From positions 35,620,557 to 35,684,556 of the forward strand of contig JANCRA010000008.1 of NCBI GenBank assembly GCA_024362935.1: a DNA stretch of 64,000 bases. The letters are read 5' to 3'. Each line of letters opens with the position of its first letter. Position 1 is the stretch's first letter. A program made the position numbers and the translations under genes. The notes under the pieces were generated by a model. The model was not told the origin of the DNA. It saw only the letters and a list, made by a program, of their open reading frames with translations, and made no database searches. The stretch is from Setophaga petechia. Its lineage: Eukaryota; Chordata; Aves; Passeriformes; Parulidae. Of this stretch, positions 51,289-62,891 are shown in pieces.

Positions 51289-53655
51289 AAAGCTACATAG
51301 CAAAAATCTGTTTTTTTCACTATTTACCTTTCTCAGGTAGACATACTGCCCTAGTGTTCAGCAGCATGTAACATCTGTCCTACTTAACAAATGAGTACAA
51401 CAAATTAAAATTTCCAAGTCAGCTCTATTGAGTATGATGTGCACAGATGATAGGAGCACATTCAGGACAGGCAATACATTTTTCTCATGTCAATTTACTG
51501 CGTGTGGTCAAACCAACAATGCAGAGTACTGCAGCACAATTTCTGCTTTTCCCAAAACCAGGGCATGACTGCACACATCTTATGAAGCTGATATACATAA
51601 TGCACTTGCTCTGGATCCTCAGATTTTCAGTAATGAAAATTTTGTAATCAATTTAAGATTTGTATTTGGAACAAGACCACTACCAAATATCTATTAACAA
51701 GACCTCTGAATGACACTTGAATATAATTTCCATGGGTAGGGGAGAGCAGAGATATGAACACCTTAACATAAAACATCAGTACGTTTTTTGCTTGCTTGTT
51801 TTTTATTGCAGCCTTGTACTACATCTTGAGATGGGTGCTATCACACTGACAAAACCTGTAACTGTTTTGCAAGTCACAGTCCTTCTGTAAATACAGTCAT
51901 TCACATGTCATCATATATATCTAATGCATACATTAATCCAGCTCAGTTTACCAATTCCACACAGCTGTTGTATATTTAATACATATGGAAAAGTTAAAAG
52001 TAACATTCCCATCTAGATTATCTTACTGGTTTGTGTAAGCAATTTCATCCACTTGTCCTAAATAAACATTAGCACACTATATTAGCACAATATATTAATA
52101 TATTCATACTTATTAATTTTTTTTTTACATATTAAACTTTTCTGTCCCGCAGATCATTGGAATTTTTTGTGAACAATAGAACTTTGCAGTAACCACATGG
52201 AAATGCTACCTGGCACAATCGGCTAAAAAACCACCCCAAAATGGTATAATTTTTATATATTCCTAGAGGCAATTGAGTTAGTACAGTGTGGTGGAAAGAA
52301 TTCACAATAAGCAATTTACAGAGCATATCCAAAGCCAGGGTAATATTTCTATTGTAGCACTATTCTTCCCTCAGATCACCCAGAAGGTAACTATAATATC
52401 TGTGCTATGAGAACTGTAAGGCATTTTTGACAGGTCTCCTGAGCAATTTGCCCAGGAACTATTCTGAAGCAGCATAATTTTCCTGTCAAAATTTGTTGAT
52501 ATCATCGGGGGAGTTTTTTCAGCAGGCTGGGGCAAGAGGTAAGAGGGTACAATACAGAGAAAAAGTAAAAAAGTTTAAAGATTAAACTGTTGCAGCATTC
52601 CTCTTGTCTTGTGAGGACAATGCATAGAAAGATAGCACCATATAATACATTCTTTTATTTAGTATGCATGCTTTCCACTATTTCCCATATGTTTCTCACA
52701 CCAAAAATTCCTTTTTGCCCAATCTAATAAGGCCTATTTTTCCCCTTCTCAGTAGGAATTGTTCAATCAAACATTCAAATTCTGCTCAACCATTTCCTAT
52801 CATGCTAAGGACATGCTTTCTACCATATATACAAATAGTAATCAATAAATCAATGATGTTGAGAGGCAAAAAAAAAGGTAGATCTGCTTAATTTTTTTTT
52901 TTTTTTTGTAAAATCACCTTAATATTAAGGACTCCAAATAAGAAATAGACTACACAAGTACATAATTTCAACAACAAAAATTTTGAGTGAAAGGTTATAT
53001 TTGCCTTGGGATACATTAGAAAAGGCCACCATATCACGGGTGACATTTCTAAATAGCAATTTAGCTGATCTTATGAAACAGCTCCTCTTTCTCTGGAGCC
53101 AAACTCAACAAATACCCCAGTGCAAGTTCCTTAGTCCAGCAGCACTGTTTAAAAATAAGAAAAATACAAATTCAAATCTTTTGTCCACAGTTGAAAGGTG
53201 GTTAGGAAATACTGCAGCCTACATGCTGGACTCTATCAGCCTGCTTCTACTAGTCCAAATCCACAGCTCAGTAGTTCATACACAGACCACTCATTTAATT
53301 TAAGATATTGAATATCTTAATATATAATAATTATTGTGTTGAAGGAAAAATACATCAGGTAGGTAAGAGATCACAACAGGCAGACAAGTGATTGCATACT
53401 ATTTATTTTAGTGTTCATGAATAGCAGCTGTAAAAACTTGTGATTCTGTTATTATGCTGATTTACTGCTTGAAGATGTAAGAAAGCTGAACTCACAGCAA
53501 TGTGCCTGTGTTTTGGAACATGCCATGAACTGGATGGTTCACAATTTTCCTATGATTCTCCACCACTACAAAACATTCTTGTTTCTATTTCTACCATTAG
53601 TATTTTCAAAACCAAATTCTATTTTTCTGTACTGGTCTCTTCTGGAACCAGAGTC
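51289..53655. other. AT-rich non-coding DNA, no gene seen
   Basis: No gene recognised. There is a 16-nt poly(T) run at 52892-52907, and a 9-bp palindrome TAAGATATT-G-AATATCTTA at 53301-53319. Confidence 0.5.
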
Positions 53656-54575
53656 ATTTAATAGCTTCATTAATGACAAAGAGAAGGAATTGAGTTCACC
53701 CTCAGCAAATTTGCAGATAGCACCAAGCTGAGCAGTGCAGTTAACCTACCTGAAGGACGAGATGCCATCCAGGAGGGAGCTGCACAAGCTCAAGAAGCGG
53801 GACAATGCAAATCTCATTACATTTAACAAAACCAAGTGCAGGGGGCTGCACCTGGGTAAGGGCCACCCCCAGTATCAACACAGGCTGTGGGATGAGCAGA
53901 CTGAGAAAGCCCCTGGGAGGGGGACTTGGGGCAGCTGCTGGGTGACAGGCCGGACATGACCCAGCAATGTGCTCCTGCATCCCAGAAAGCCAAACGTGTC
54001 CTGGGCTGCATCCAAAGCACATGGCCAGCAGGGAGAGGGAGGGAATTCTGCCCCTCTGTTGAGTGCCCCTCTGGGGTACTCAATACGAGAAAGACATTGA
54101 GCTGCTGGAGTGAGTCCAGAGGAGGTCACCAAGTTGATTAGAAGAAAAGGAGCTCCTCTCCTGTGAGAAAAAGCTGAGAAAATTGTGTTTGTTTAACCTG
54201 GGAAAGAGGCTTTGAGATAACCTAATTGGAACCCTCCAGTACCTGAAGGGAGCCTACAAGAAACATGGAGAGGGGCTTTGTGTAAGGATGTGCAGTGACA
54301 GGACAGGAGGGAACGGCTTCAGGGTGAAAGAGGGTAGGTTTAGATTAGATATTATGATAATTCTTCACTGTGGTAGTGATGAGGCACTGGAACAGGTTGC
54401 CCAGAGAAGCTGTGGAGGTCACATCCCTGGAAGTGTCCAAAATTGGGACGGATGGAACTCTAAACAAACTGGTCAATTGGAAATTGTCCCTGACCATGGC
54501 AGTGGAGTTGGAACCAAGTTGTCTTTAAGGTCCCTTCCACTATAAACCATCCTATGATTCTCTGATTCTATTATT
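53656..54575 (+). mobile_element. CR1 LINE, 5'-truncated, forward orientation, about 920 bp
   Basis: The segment starts inside the reverse-transcriptase C-terminal region of ORF2 (TTCATTAATGAC, then TTTGCAGATAGCACCAAGCTG). It continues through the ORF2 C-terminus and the 3' UTR (a CAGTGACAGGACAGGAGGGAA block, GATTAGATATTATGATAATT, and a GGCACTGGAACAGGTTGCCC block). It ends with CCTATGATTCTCTGATTCTA, the terminal octamer-type repeat. It is the same subfamily as the reverse copy at 58599-59406 (shared ACCCAGCAATGTGCTCCTGC and CATTGAGCTGCTGGA blocks). Preservation is fair but ORF2 is broken. Confidence 0.95.
53660..54470 (+). pseudogene. Broken ORF2 C-terminus of the forward CR1
   Basis: Traces in successive frames include LITFNKTKCRGLHLGKG and QHRLWDEQ near 53810-53905, then DMTQQCAPASQKAKRVLGC near 53955-54010 in another frame. 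SDRTGGNGFRVKEGRFRLDI follows near 54290-54350. The catalytic YADD-type box has degraded (FADD expected, 'LQIAPS' read out of frame). At least two frameshifts and several stops are present, so no function is expected. Confidence 0.85.
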
Positions 54576-55856
54576 CCATATATGCTACTTGGGAGTATGT
54601 AACATAGATGTATTTTTTAAATTGCTTTGTCTTTCATATCAATGTTTTAGGATAAAAAAAAAAAATCTAAATTTTGTTCCCTCCTTGTCTCGCCTCTCTT
54701 CAGAAAACTTATTTTTAGTTTCTATGCAGAAACAATTCAAACCCCAAAGAAGCTTATTTAAAATACAATGTACATTTACAACACACCAGCTAACAACTCT
54801 TTCATTTTCATAAAACAGCCTAAAGTGGAATGTGCTTTAAATCCAAACATGTTTACAATCATTTTTAAAGCTGTATTATTTTAAAGCATAATTCCATTTT
54901 CATCTTCTTGGTTCAAAGCAAGAAGCCCGAAATAAGTAAAAATTTTTACTGTGTCTAGTTTTGTATGGCCATTTATGTATTTGAACATTTAATAATTTAG
55001 AGAATACAAAGAACAAGTGAAGTGTTGGCTTACAAGATTGAACAACAATATTTTTTAAAACTCCATTTTAAACATTAAATTGTTTTAATTATAGATATTC
55101 TGTTGGTTTTTTTTTCATCAATTGATTCTATCTTATTTTTCCAGTATGTAAACACATGTTTATAATGGACAAAAGACAAATGCATAATATAAATATACCT
55201 ACTCAGTAAATTATAAAAATTTATATAGAATATGTTTTATTTTTCTAAAGTACTGTTTGCAAGTTAGGGAATCAGATCCAGTATTTAGAGAAAAATCTTG
55301 TTTTCTTTACAAAGAAAAAAAAAGAGTTGGTTTTTTTTTTTTTCATGTGAGGAATAAGAAGAATTTGAAACTATTTCTAGACATTTCTGCTCATAAACTC
55401 CAGTTTTCACAACTTCTCCTTGATTGGCATTTGACCTTCAGAATTCCAAAGTGTAAAACTTCTGCTTCATGCACATGATCCTGATTGGGTCTTATGAAAT
55501 TTAATATAGGCTTATCTTGAAGCATTTGATTTAACATTTCTGTGTGAGTTGCATCCACTGTTCAGTGAAATTAACTTATCTGCACTTGGAAGCTAGTAAG
55601 CACCACACACTCAGAAAGGTCTTGAAAACCTCTTGTGATTTGTCATCGTGTATTTAAGTCACTAGTAATAAATTCCTTATAAAAAAATTAGAGGCTAAAT
55701 TGCATTACCTGAAACATTTCAGAAAAATAAGCACTTGGAGGAAAATAATTTTTTTCTTGGATAAGAACTAACGAATATACTGGAAAAATTACTAGAAATC
55801 CAGAAAATATATTTTCCAAACCTTTTTACCTAATCACTTAGTAACAGAAGTAGTGC
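54576..55856. other. AT-rich non-coding DNA, no gene seen
   Basis: No gene, RNA or transposon recognised. Confidence 0.5.
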
Positions 55857-55888
55857 CCTGACACCATTGTTGTCACAATAGTGTCAGG
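55857..55888. repeat. Near-perfect hairpin, 14-bp arms, 4-nt loop
   Basis: CCTGACACCATTGT (55857-55870), loop TGTC, then ACAATAGTGTCAGG (55875-55888). Thirteen of fourteen positions pair, with one C:A mismatch. The stem is shorter than a microRNA precursor, and no longer pairing continues outwards. Confidence 0.9.
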
Positions 55889-56326
55889 TCATATAATTTC
55901 TTTAACATTTCTCTATTCCTATTTCAGAGGATGCCTACATTCATCAAAAAAATCCCCTAAGCATTCAAGGCCTTTTATTATCTTCACTATCCTTCATCTT
56001 TTAGTATGACACCACAATTTTTTTTACATTATTGAAGCTTTTATTACATCTTGATGGAAAAAAAATGGAACCGTTTATAAGCTACAAGATTTTTGTGGAG
56101 CGTTGTGAAAGCAGAAAAGAGTAGAATCAAATCTAGCTTTGTTGGGATATAATAAATTTTAAAATGTCTCATTATTTTTCTCTAGGATCTTATGTTCTTT
56201 CTCTTTATAGGACATTTTCCTAAAATTTTTGAATTTATGGAGTCAATATTTTCTAAATCATAAAGATTATTCCTGTATATAAAATGAAATATTTTATTTA
56301 TTAGACTTAAGAAGTCCCAGTAAGGT
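55889..56326. other. AT-rich spacer, nothing recognised
   Basis: No feature seen. Confidence 0.5.
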
Positions 56327-56382
56327 CAATGAAAATAAAGTTTACTCTCAGCACCAATGAAAATAAAGTTTACTCTCAGCAC
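56327..56382. repeat. Perfect tandem duplication, 2 x 28 bp
   Basis: The unit starting CAATGAAAATAAAGTTTACT occupies 56327-56354 and 56355-56382 with no spacer and no mismatch. It is similar in size and identity to the pair at 17793-17850. Confidence 0.95.
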
Positions 56383-56909
56383 AACCATCAGTTTCTGAAA
56401 CAAACAGAAACATCAATAGCTTTCTTCACCTAATCAATGCAGACAGATTGATTTTTCAGAAGGCAGACTATTATGTATGTCTGAGTACCATGACCTTTCA
56501 GATTTTACCAACAATATTCTTCATGTAAATTGATCTGCCTTATACCATGGGAGCCAGGGATGCAGAACTGCCAAAAGCATTCACTTTCACTTAGTTAGCT
56601 GGAAATATTACTTAGGAAAAAGCACCTTCTTCAATCATGGTGTGCCGTGTGATGAGTTGTAAATGTCTAAGACAATTCAGAACTGCAGATACCTTTACAC
56701 CTAGTAATCATAAAACCACAAGAGTGTGAATGTAGAGTAATTGATTTAAACTTATCAGTTCTAGGCCATTAGACTTGGTAAAAGGTATTTCCACTCAACT
56801 ATACAGGAGCCCATTACAGTAATTTCCATTTGAAGGTCAGCCATCACCAGTGTTGACCTTCAACATGACATAAAAGTTAATAATTGATTAGTTTACCAGA
56901 ACAACGAAC
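56383..56909. other. Non-coding DNA, nothing recognised
   Basis: No gene or repeat recognised. Confidence 0.5.
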
Positions 56910-57062
56910 AACCACAAAACAATCACAAAAAAAACCCCAAATCACACCAAAAAAAAAAAAAAACCCAAAAACAAACTACCAAAACAAATCAAACAAAAAA
57001 CCCCATCCACAAATAAACACACAAAACCAAAATACTAATAAAAACAAAAACAAAAATAACAA
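56910..57062. repeat. A/C-rich low-complexity tract
   Basis: About 150 bp of AAAAC, CAAAA and ACCCC words, including a 15-nt A run at 56950-56964. An open frame through it gives a Lys/Asn/Gln/Pro-rich peptide that is an artefact of composition. Confidence 0.9.
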
Positions 57063-57174
57063 GTCCACATTTAATCAATCTGAACAGAAGAAAACTTTAA
57101 TTTTGGTGAATTAGGCTGGGCTGAAACTATCACTGTTCAAAAGTTTTACAGCCTCTTAGCCAAGTTCTAATTCA

Positions 57175-57425
57175 GATACAGTCATTTGATGCTAAGTGAT
57201 GGACAGTTGGGCTCCAAGGGCAGAGGCTGGGCTGCCTGGGATTTGGGCCAATTTAGAGACAGTGTAGGTGAGGGCATGCCCCTGCTCCCCTTTTAGAAAG
57301 GGCCTTAAATAAAGCTAGGACAAAATGCTCTGCTGGAAAACAAAAGTAAGTGCTGCTCAGCTCCTGACTCTGTTTCCCTTAGGGAATGGGTGCCCCTCTG
57401 ACATATTGGGGTAGAGGTTAACATA
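57175..57425 (+). repeat. GC-richer patch with LTR-like layout, unidentified
   Basis: This block (GACAGTTGGGCTCCAAGGGC, GGGCATGCCCCTGCTCCCC, GGGCCTTAAATAAAGCTAGG, CTGCTCAGCTCCTGACTCTG) is clearly less AT-rich than its flanks. It contains an AATAAA word about midway. The composition and layout suggest an LTR remnant or another ancient repeat. I cannot place it in a family, see no target duplication, and see no splice-framed coding exon. Confidence 0.25.
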
Positions 57426-58598
57426 CCGGTTTTGCTGTTGACACCAAAACTACAGTAGTGCAACAGAAAAGGAATTCTGGATTCTAAATACTTACAGCCA
57501 TTACAACACTGGCTAAAAAAAAATAAAGCAGTCTCGACAGGCTAATCACTTGCAAAATAACAAGGACCTCTTGAAAACTCCAGGACAGAAAAATGTTTTC
57601 TAAGATAACATTTGTAAGGGTTTCTACAACCTGCTTAAGCATGGTGTAAAACAGTCTATTAAATATCTGGCACTAAAGAAATTGCTTCTTCTAACATGGT
57701 TGCAATTCATTTGTATTACACATTTGGTAATGTGAAAATAAATATCCTTGGTAAGACGTATGGTTGGGAGTAAGGATTTATTATGTTCTCTAAGAATTCC
57801 TGCTAAATTACTTCATGATTGATATTTCTGCATGTAGATAATAGGTAAAATAATGTTGAAGACTATTTATTTGCCTTTTCAATTATGTTATATGTCAACA
57901 CAGCTTGAGAATGTCTTGAAATTGTTTTTTAACACATTCACTTCCCAACTATAATTAAACAAAGATACTAGAAATATTAGATGTTATTCCCTTACAAAAA
58001 AAACAAAAAAAAGGAAATTCTTTGGAAAAAATGCTTTTGCAATAAGAAGTGCAGTTTCAGACTATAACAAAAGAACATCCTTAGTATCATAGTATCATCA
58101 AGTAGAAATAAAATTCTGGTCAAAGCATCATAAAAAAAAGAAAAAGAACAAAAAACAGGAAAAAAGGAATTTGCCTTATTTGCCTTTAGGGAGAGAAATA
58201 ACTTTGGTTGTCTCACATGAACTATTATTTTCCTTCATCACAAATTTTCTGGAACAGAAAAAGGCAAAGACATCAATACTCCTAAACTGAGAAAAGCAAA
58301 GAATAGGGGAAGAGACGAGGTCAGACAAAAGGTGTTCAAATCCATAGACAAGTACTTATGCTGTTAGGACACTAGCTGTCTTCATTGAATCTTGACAAAA
58401 TTACCTTAAATAATAACAAAATAAAAGCGGTTATTGGTTAATTCTGTTCTCTTCTTTGGTACAGGACTAAATTTTTATGAAATTCTCAAGCGTTGAAGTA
58501 TTGTGGTAATTTTTTTTTTTTAAATAAGGTCTAATGAAGAAATACTAGACTATTTCCACTATTTCCAATTAGATTTAGATTACTTTTTCCCTTTAATT
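57426..58598. other. AT-rich non-coding DNA, no gene seen
   Basis: No gene recognised. There are A-rich runs at 57993-58013 and 58131-58166. Confidence 0.5.
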
Positions 58599-58855
58599 AT
58601 AGAGTCATAGGATGGTTTGGGTTGGAAGGAACCTTAAACATCATGTGATTCCAAACCCTGCCATAGACAGAGCCATCCTTTACTGGACCAGGTGGCCCAG
58701 AGCCCCATCCAACCTGACCTTGAACATTTCTGGGGGTGGGGCGAACACAATTTCTCTGGGCAGCCTCTTGCATGCCTTACCACCCTCATAATAAAGAATT
58801 GCTTCCTAATATCTAATCCAAACCTACTCTCTCCCAGTTCGAAGCCATTCCGCTT

Positions 58856-59269
58856 TCATCTGTCACTACGCATCCTTGTGGAAAGTCCTTTTCTGTCTCC
58901 CATGTAGGCCCACCTTAGACACTGGAAGGTTGCAAGTAGGCACTCCTGAGCCCACACTTTTCCAACTCTGAGCAAACTCTGTTCTCTCAGCCATGCCTTG
59001 TAGAAGAGGAGCTCCATCCCTCTGATCATGGTGGCCTGGGCTTGCTCCAACAGCTCAATGTCTTTGTTGTATTGAGGGCCCCAGAGCCGGATGCAGCACT
59101 CCAGAGGGGTCTCACCAGAGCAGAGCAGAGCAGAGCAGAGGGGCAGAGTCCTCTCCCTTGCTGTGCTGCCCATGCTGCTTTGGATGCAGCCCAGGACACA
59201 TTTGGCTTCCTGGGATGCAGGAGCACATTGCTGGGTCATGTCCAGCCTCTCACCCAGCAGCAGCCCCAA
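58856..59269 (-). pseudogene. ORF2 C-terminal remnant of the reverse CR1, 137-codon open frame
   Basis: The reverse-strand frame carries ERLDMTQQCAPASQEAKCVLG, RLWGPQYNKDIELLEQAQ and MIRGMELLFYKAWLREQ, the order found near the C-terminus of CR1 ORF2. It is the longest open frame in the window, but it is a fragment lacking the endonuclease and reverse-transcriptase catalytic regions. The (AGAGC)n expansion disrupts the PLCSAL segment. Confidence 0.88.
59116..59140. repeat. (AGAGC)4 expansion within CR1
   Basis: Four AGAGC units where CR1 normally has a single AGAGCAGAG-like word, so this is a small satellite born inside the element. Confidence 0.85.
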
Positions 59270-59406
59270 GTCCTCACAGGGCTGTTCTCAGTCTGTTCAT
59301 CCCACAGCCTGTGTTGATACTGGGGTTACCCTGACCCAGGTGCAGCACTTCACACTTAGCCTTGTTAAATGTCATGAGATTTGCATTGTCCCACTTCTTG
59401 AGCTGG

Positions 59407-59517
59407 ATAAATAAGTAAAAGAGGAAGGGAGGGACGGGTAAATGAGTAAGAGAGAAAAGGAGGAGGAGGAGAGAGGGAGGGAAGAAGGAAAAGGAAAGAA
59501 AGAAGGAATAAGAAACA
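59407..59517. repeat. Purine-rich (GGA/GAAA)n tract
   Basis: Almost pure A/G for about 110 bp, including GGAGGAGGAGGAGAGAGGG. It starts exactly where CR1 similarity ends. The mirror-like polypurine composition could form triplex DNA. Confidence 0.9.
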
Positions 59518-59905
59518 TTATGAAGGTTTGCATAGAGACATATCATTACACAAACTTGGTTAAAAGGGGTTAGAAGTTGAGAGCAGATCAGGGACAGGTG
59601 AGCCATGGTCTTAATGAACACAATAACCCAAGATAACTATTCGGAAAGCAATGGGATATGCATAGCACAGCAAGGCAAAGCACAAGATATCTCAAACATC
59701 TACTGCTGACTGTTTAAAGAACTGAAATTTCCAAATGTCAAAAATGTTCAAATCCATGAGCATGCATTTTTGAGACAGATACTGCTGAGTTACAATTCCT
59801 TTTGTTCTTTTTCCAAGACTGTTAAAGGACATCTCAAATTGAAGGCTGAATTAGCCTCTCCTTATGTTTTAATTTTTTTTAAAATTTTTTCTTTAAAAGG
59901 AATTT
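59518..59905. other. Non-coding spacer, nothing recognised
   Basis: No gene or repeat recognised. Confidence 0.5.
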
Positions 59906-59975
59906 GAATCACAGAATATCCTGAGTTAGAAGGCCCCCACAAAGATAAGTCCAACTCTTTTTCCTGTAACAAGTG
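59906..59975 (-). mobile_element. Short CR1 3' tail, reverse orientation
   Basis: GAATCACAGAATATCCTGAG, then TTAGAAGGCCCCCACAAAGATAAG, then TCCAACTC match the reverse complement of a CR1 3' end subtype that reads 'atcctgagttggaagggacccacaa'. Only about 70 bp remain. Confidence 0.78.
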
Positions 59976-61879
59976 AATTTGAAAGTCTTCTACTTCAAAG
60001 AAGCTGGAAGTTAATCAGAGGAAATATTTTTAAATATTCAGTAACTGTAGCAAGTACCTTGCCAACTGAGACAAGCTTTCAGATATTTCGCACAGGGTCA
60101 AAATTTCTATGTAATTGAAAAGATTTATCACTGATTAATCAGATTTGACAGGCTGGATTCAAAGGAATGAAACTTGAACAGACCATTGGCACACTTGGAC
60201 GCACATTTTTCCTTTTACCAAATGACAACTTAATCATGAAACAAAAGAAAAAAAAAAACAAGTAAAATTCCTGACCTTCTATCAACAGCAATAATGTTAA
60301 AAAAATATTTTAGGAATTAATAAAATGTAGGGAAAAAATTGAAGATTCTAATTTTATCTTATTACAGATTTTGAGAACAATTTGGAAACATATTCAAGTC
60401 TGACAATAGAGCAGAAGAAATTTAAATCAATTTCACATACATACATTCTGGGCTAGGGTTTACTGTGATTATTTCATAAGGGAACTATATAAAATATTAT
60501 ATCACATGAATAGTGTAATTATGTTTTTACAAGGGAGAAAAATAGATCTTAAAATCTGGCAGTACTTTTCTAAAGATAACTAAGATAAGCCAAATAGGAT
60601 AGAGGGAACAACTTGCAGAAATTATAAAAACTATTATTAATCCTTTTTCTAACAAATCAACAGCAAGAAACTTCATAATCTATTGACAATCACATAAACA
60701 ATATAAAAAATTAAGGAAACAAGAAAGCTACTTGAGTTTCCTCTGTATTGACATGGAAGAAGCATGGAAATAAATAATTCTGTGCCCATATTTTATATAT
60801 ATATATATGTGTGTGTTACATCAGAGGATCTATCTAAAACTGAACATTGTCATAAATCAAGGAGACAAAATGGGTAGTTAAAAATTCCTGGGATGAGATA
60901 GCAGACATTAAAGAATTCAAAAAGCCTAGGAAACAGCTAACACAAGGACAATTTTTAAAATGCTTCAACAGGGAATAAAAAAGCCCAGAAAGAACTGATA
61001 TTGAGATTCTTAGTTACAAATAAGATGAGGCATGGGCAAATATGATTTATTGAGGAAGAATCAAAACAATTTTTATTCAAAAAATCTTAGGGCTTACTAA
61101 CTTATGCCAGTTTTCTGAATGAGTCAATAAACTGACTCTGCTAGATCAGAGGTCTTGGCAGGCCTTCCAATGGCATTTAACAAAGATCTTCCACAATGAT
61201 TCTTAGAGAAACTTAGCTGACATAAAAAAGGCCCTTACATACAGGAATACCTACTTACTAAATTAGCAAAAAATAAGTGAGAAGGGAAAGAAGAGAGGAA
61301 TAACTGAGCAGTTTCCATGGTGTTGGAAGATCATATCAGTGACGCTGTGAAGAAAGAGGGAACTGAATAAACTTTCTGTTTCGTTATCATGAAAATATAA
61401 AAGTAGTTGTAAAGCAAACAGTGTAAATGTTTTACTAATGTGCAGCTAAATTTACAATCTTTCATGGCAGGGCATAGTGGATGTTAAAAATTAACATGTT
61501 CTCCAAAATAATTTATAAAAATTACAAAAAAAAATTCAGTAAGAAGCATTAGAGTTGAAAAACACTGATCTCATTCTGGAAACTTCTAAGACAAGAGTTG
61601 CTAAGAGCCCATGACAGTTCTCTGAGACAATATTCCTTTGCTGCTCTTAGTAAGTATTCTGTACATATCCATTTTTGGTCAATGTCAGAAATGGGATACA
61701 GGGCTAGATGAACTTTTATTCTGATGGCCTGCAACTATTTTATTTGCTACTCTGCAAAAAAAAAAAAAAGTTAACTGGCTTTTCTAAAGCAAGCATTCCT
61801 TTCTGACTGAAAAACACAGGGAGGGAGGTCGTGCAACAGAGTTGGGAAACTACAGAACAATACTAAAAATATTATCCTT
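59976..61879. other. AT-rich non-coding DNA, no gene seen
   Basis: No gene seen. It contains a (TA)n(TG)n microsatellite at 60793-60817 and a 14-nt A run at 61756-61769. Confidence 0.5.
60793..60817. repeat. (TA)n(TG)n microsatellite
   Basis: About seven TA units run into four TG units. Confidence 0.85.
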
Positions 61880-61926
61880 AAGTGAAATAAAAGTGAAATA
61901 AAATGAAATAAAAGTGAAATAAAAAT
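61880..61926. repeat. Short (AAGTGAAATAA)n tandem repeat
   Basis: Four slightly variable copies of AAGTGAAATAA/AATGAAATAA, about 10-12 bp each. Confidence 0.88.
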
Positions 61927-62891
61927 ATTGTTCTAAAAAGAAAGAATAAGTATAGAATAGCTAATTATACACATGCATCAAAAAAACTTATAGGTTTTCT
62001 GGTTTCCATCATCATAATAAAATGTGTAATTAAAAATATTTATAAGAGCTTTGAAAAATGTATCATTACAATTTACAGGCCCATTCAAGAATGCAGAAAA
62101 TAGGTGATAAAATAATAAAATTAGATGAAAAATTTGAAGCATATTAATGCTCTTAAAGTTATACCACTAGTCAAATGTAAATGAGAGATTAATTTTTATA
62201 TCTGTTCTTGAACTTTCAGCTATTTTTGTCAGGAATTCAGAATATAATATCCTTGAAACTGGAAGCAAATTGGTGAGAAAAGTACAGTGCTGAGTGTTGA
62301 TCCATAACAGTTTGTAATCCAGTAATTTTTTCCCTGTCTTTTATTAAATATCAGCATAATTTGCTAGAGGAAACATATCTGTAAAGCTCTATTTTTATTC
62401 GTTTTAGCCCTACAATTTAGACAATTTTCTAAGGAATTGAAATGAGCATTTCACCAGAAAGTAATTAGAAAACAAACATATAATAACAACAGTACTCCAT
62501 GTTGTAATTGTGACAAAATATATTGTGTTTTAGAAATCCATTTAGGGAGCAAATTTTGCAGCCTGTACTGTTTTATCATTGCAACAACCAACCCCAGTGG
62601 TTTTTGTTGGAACAAATCTATTTCTCCACTGGATGAACAGAGCTAGATGAATATCAAAGGGTTTAACAATATTACCATAATTACATCTCTTCTCTAGTTT
62701 TGTTCTGATGAAGAATAAAAAATAAATACAACTCAGTCCAAGAGATCCATGACAGAAAACCAGGAATGAAACATGTGGCAATTAATATAACCCTTAAGTA
62801 TTTAAATTCCTCTCTTTATTATCCAAGTAAATCATAAAACTGCTCCTCTGTACTGTGGTGCTTTCTCAAAACACATCTGTCACTCCCCAGG
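61927..62891. other. AT-rich non-coding DNA, no gene seen
   Basis: No gene, RNA or transposon recognised. Confidence 0.5.

Larger units (their letters stand above)
58599..59406 (-). mobile_element. CR1 LINE, 5'-truncated, reverse orientation, about 810 bp
   Basis: From the terminal repeat ATAGAGTCATAGGATGGTTTGG at 58599 the + strand runs through GGTTGGAAGGAACCTTAAAC, a TGGGCAGCCTCTTGCATGCC block, GCTTCCTAATATCTAATCC and a TGTAGGCCCACCTTAGACACTGG block. It ends with the reverse complement of the ORF2 C-terminus (GCCCCAGAGCCGGATGCAGC, CAGGACACATTTGGCTTCCTGG, TGACCCAGGTGCAGCACTTC), stopping at GTCCCACTTCTTGAGCTGG. A local (AGAGC)4 expansion is at 59116-59140. It is the same subfamily as the forward copy at 53656-54575. 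Confidence 0.95.

Noticed and set aside
52892..52907. Poly(T) run as an RNA polymerase III terminator
   Set aside because: No A/B box or structured RNA precedes it on either strand.
53741..54132. Three overlapping reverse-strand frames of 85-93 codons
   Set aside because: They are antisense shadows of the forward CR1, favoured by its higher GC content.
55857..55888. MicroRNA gene call for the hairpin
   Set aside because: The stem is 14 bp and does not extend; a precursor needs a much longer paired stem.
56884..57114. Lys/Asn/Gln/Pro-rich 76-codon frame
   Set aside because: It is a product of the A/C-rich tract at 56910-57062.
58856..59269. Longest open frame (137 codons, reverse strand) as a host gene
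   Set aside because: Its sequence is the ORF2 C-terminus of a truncated CR1; the flanks match the CR1 3' UTR and the rest of ORF2.
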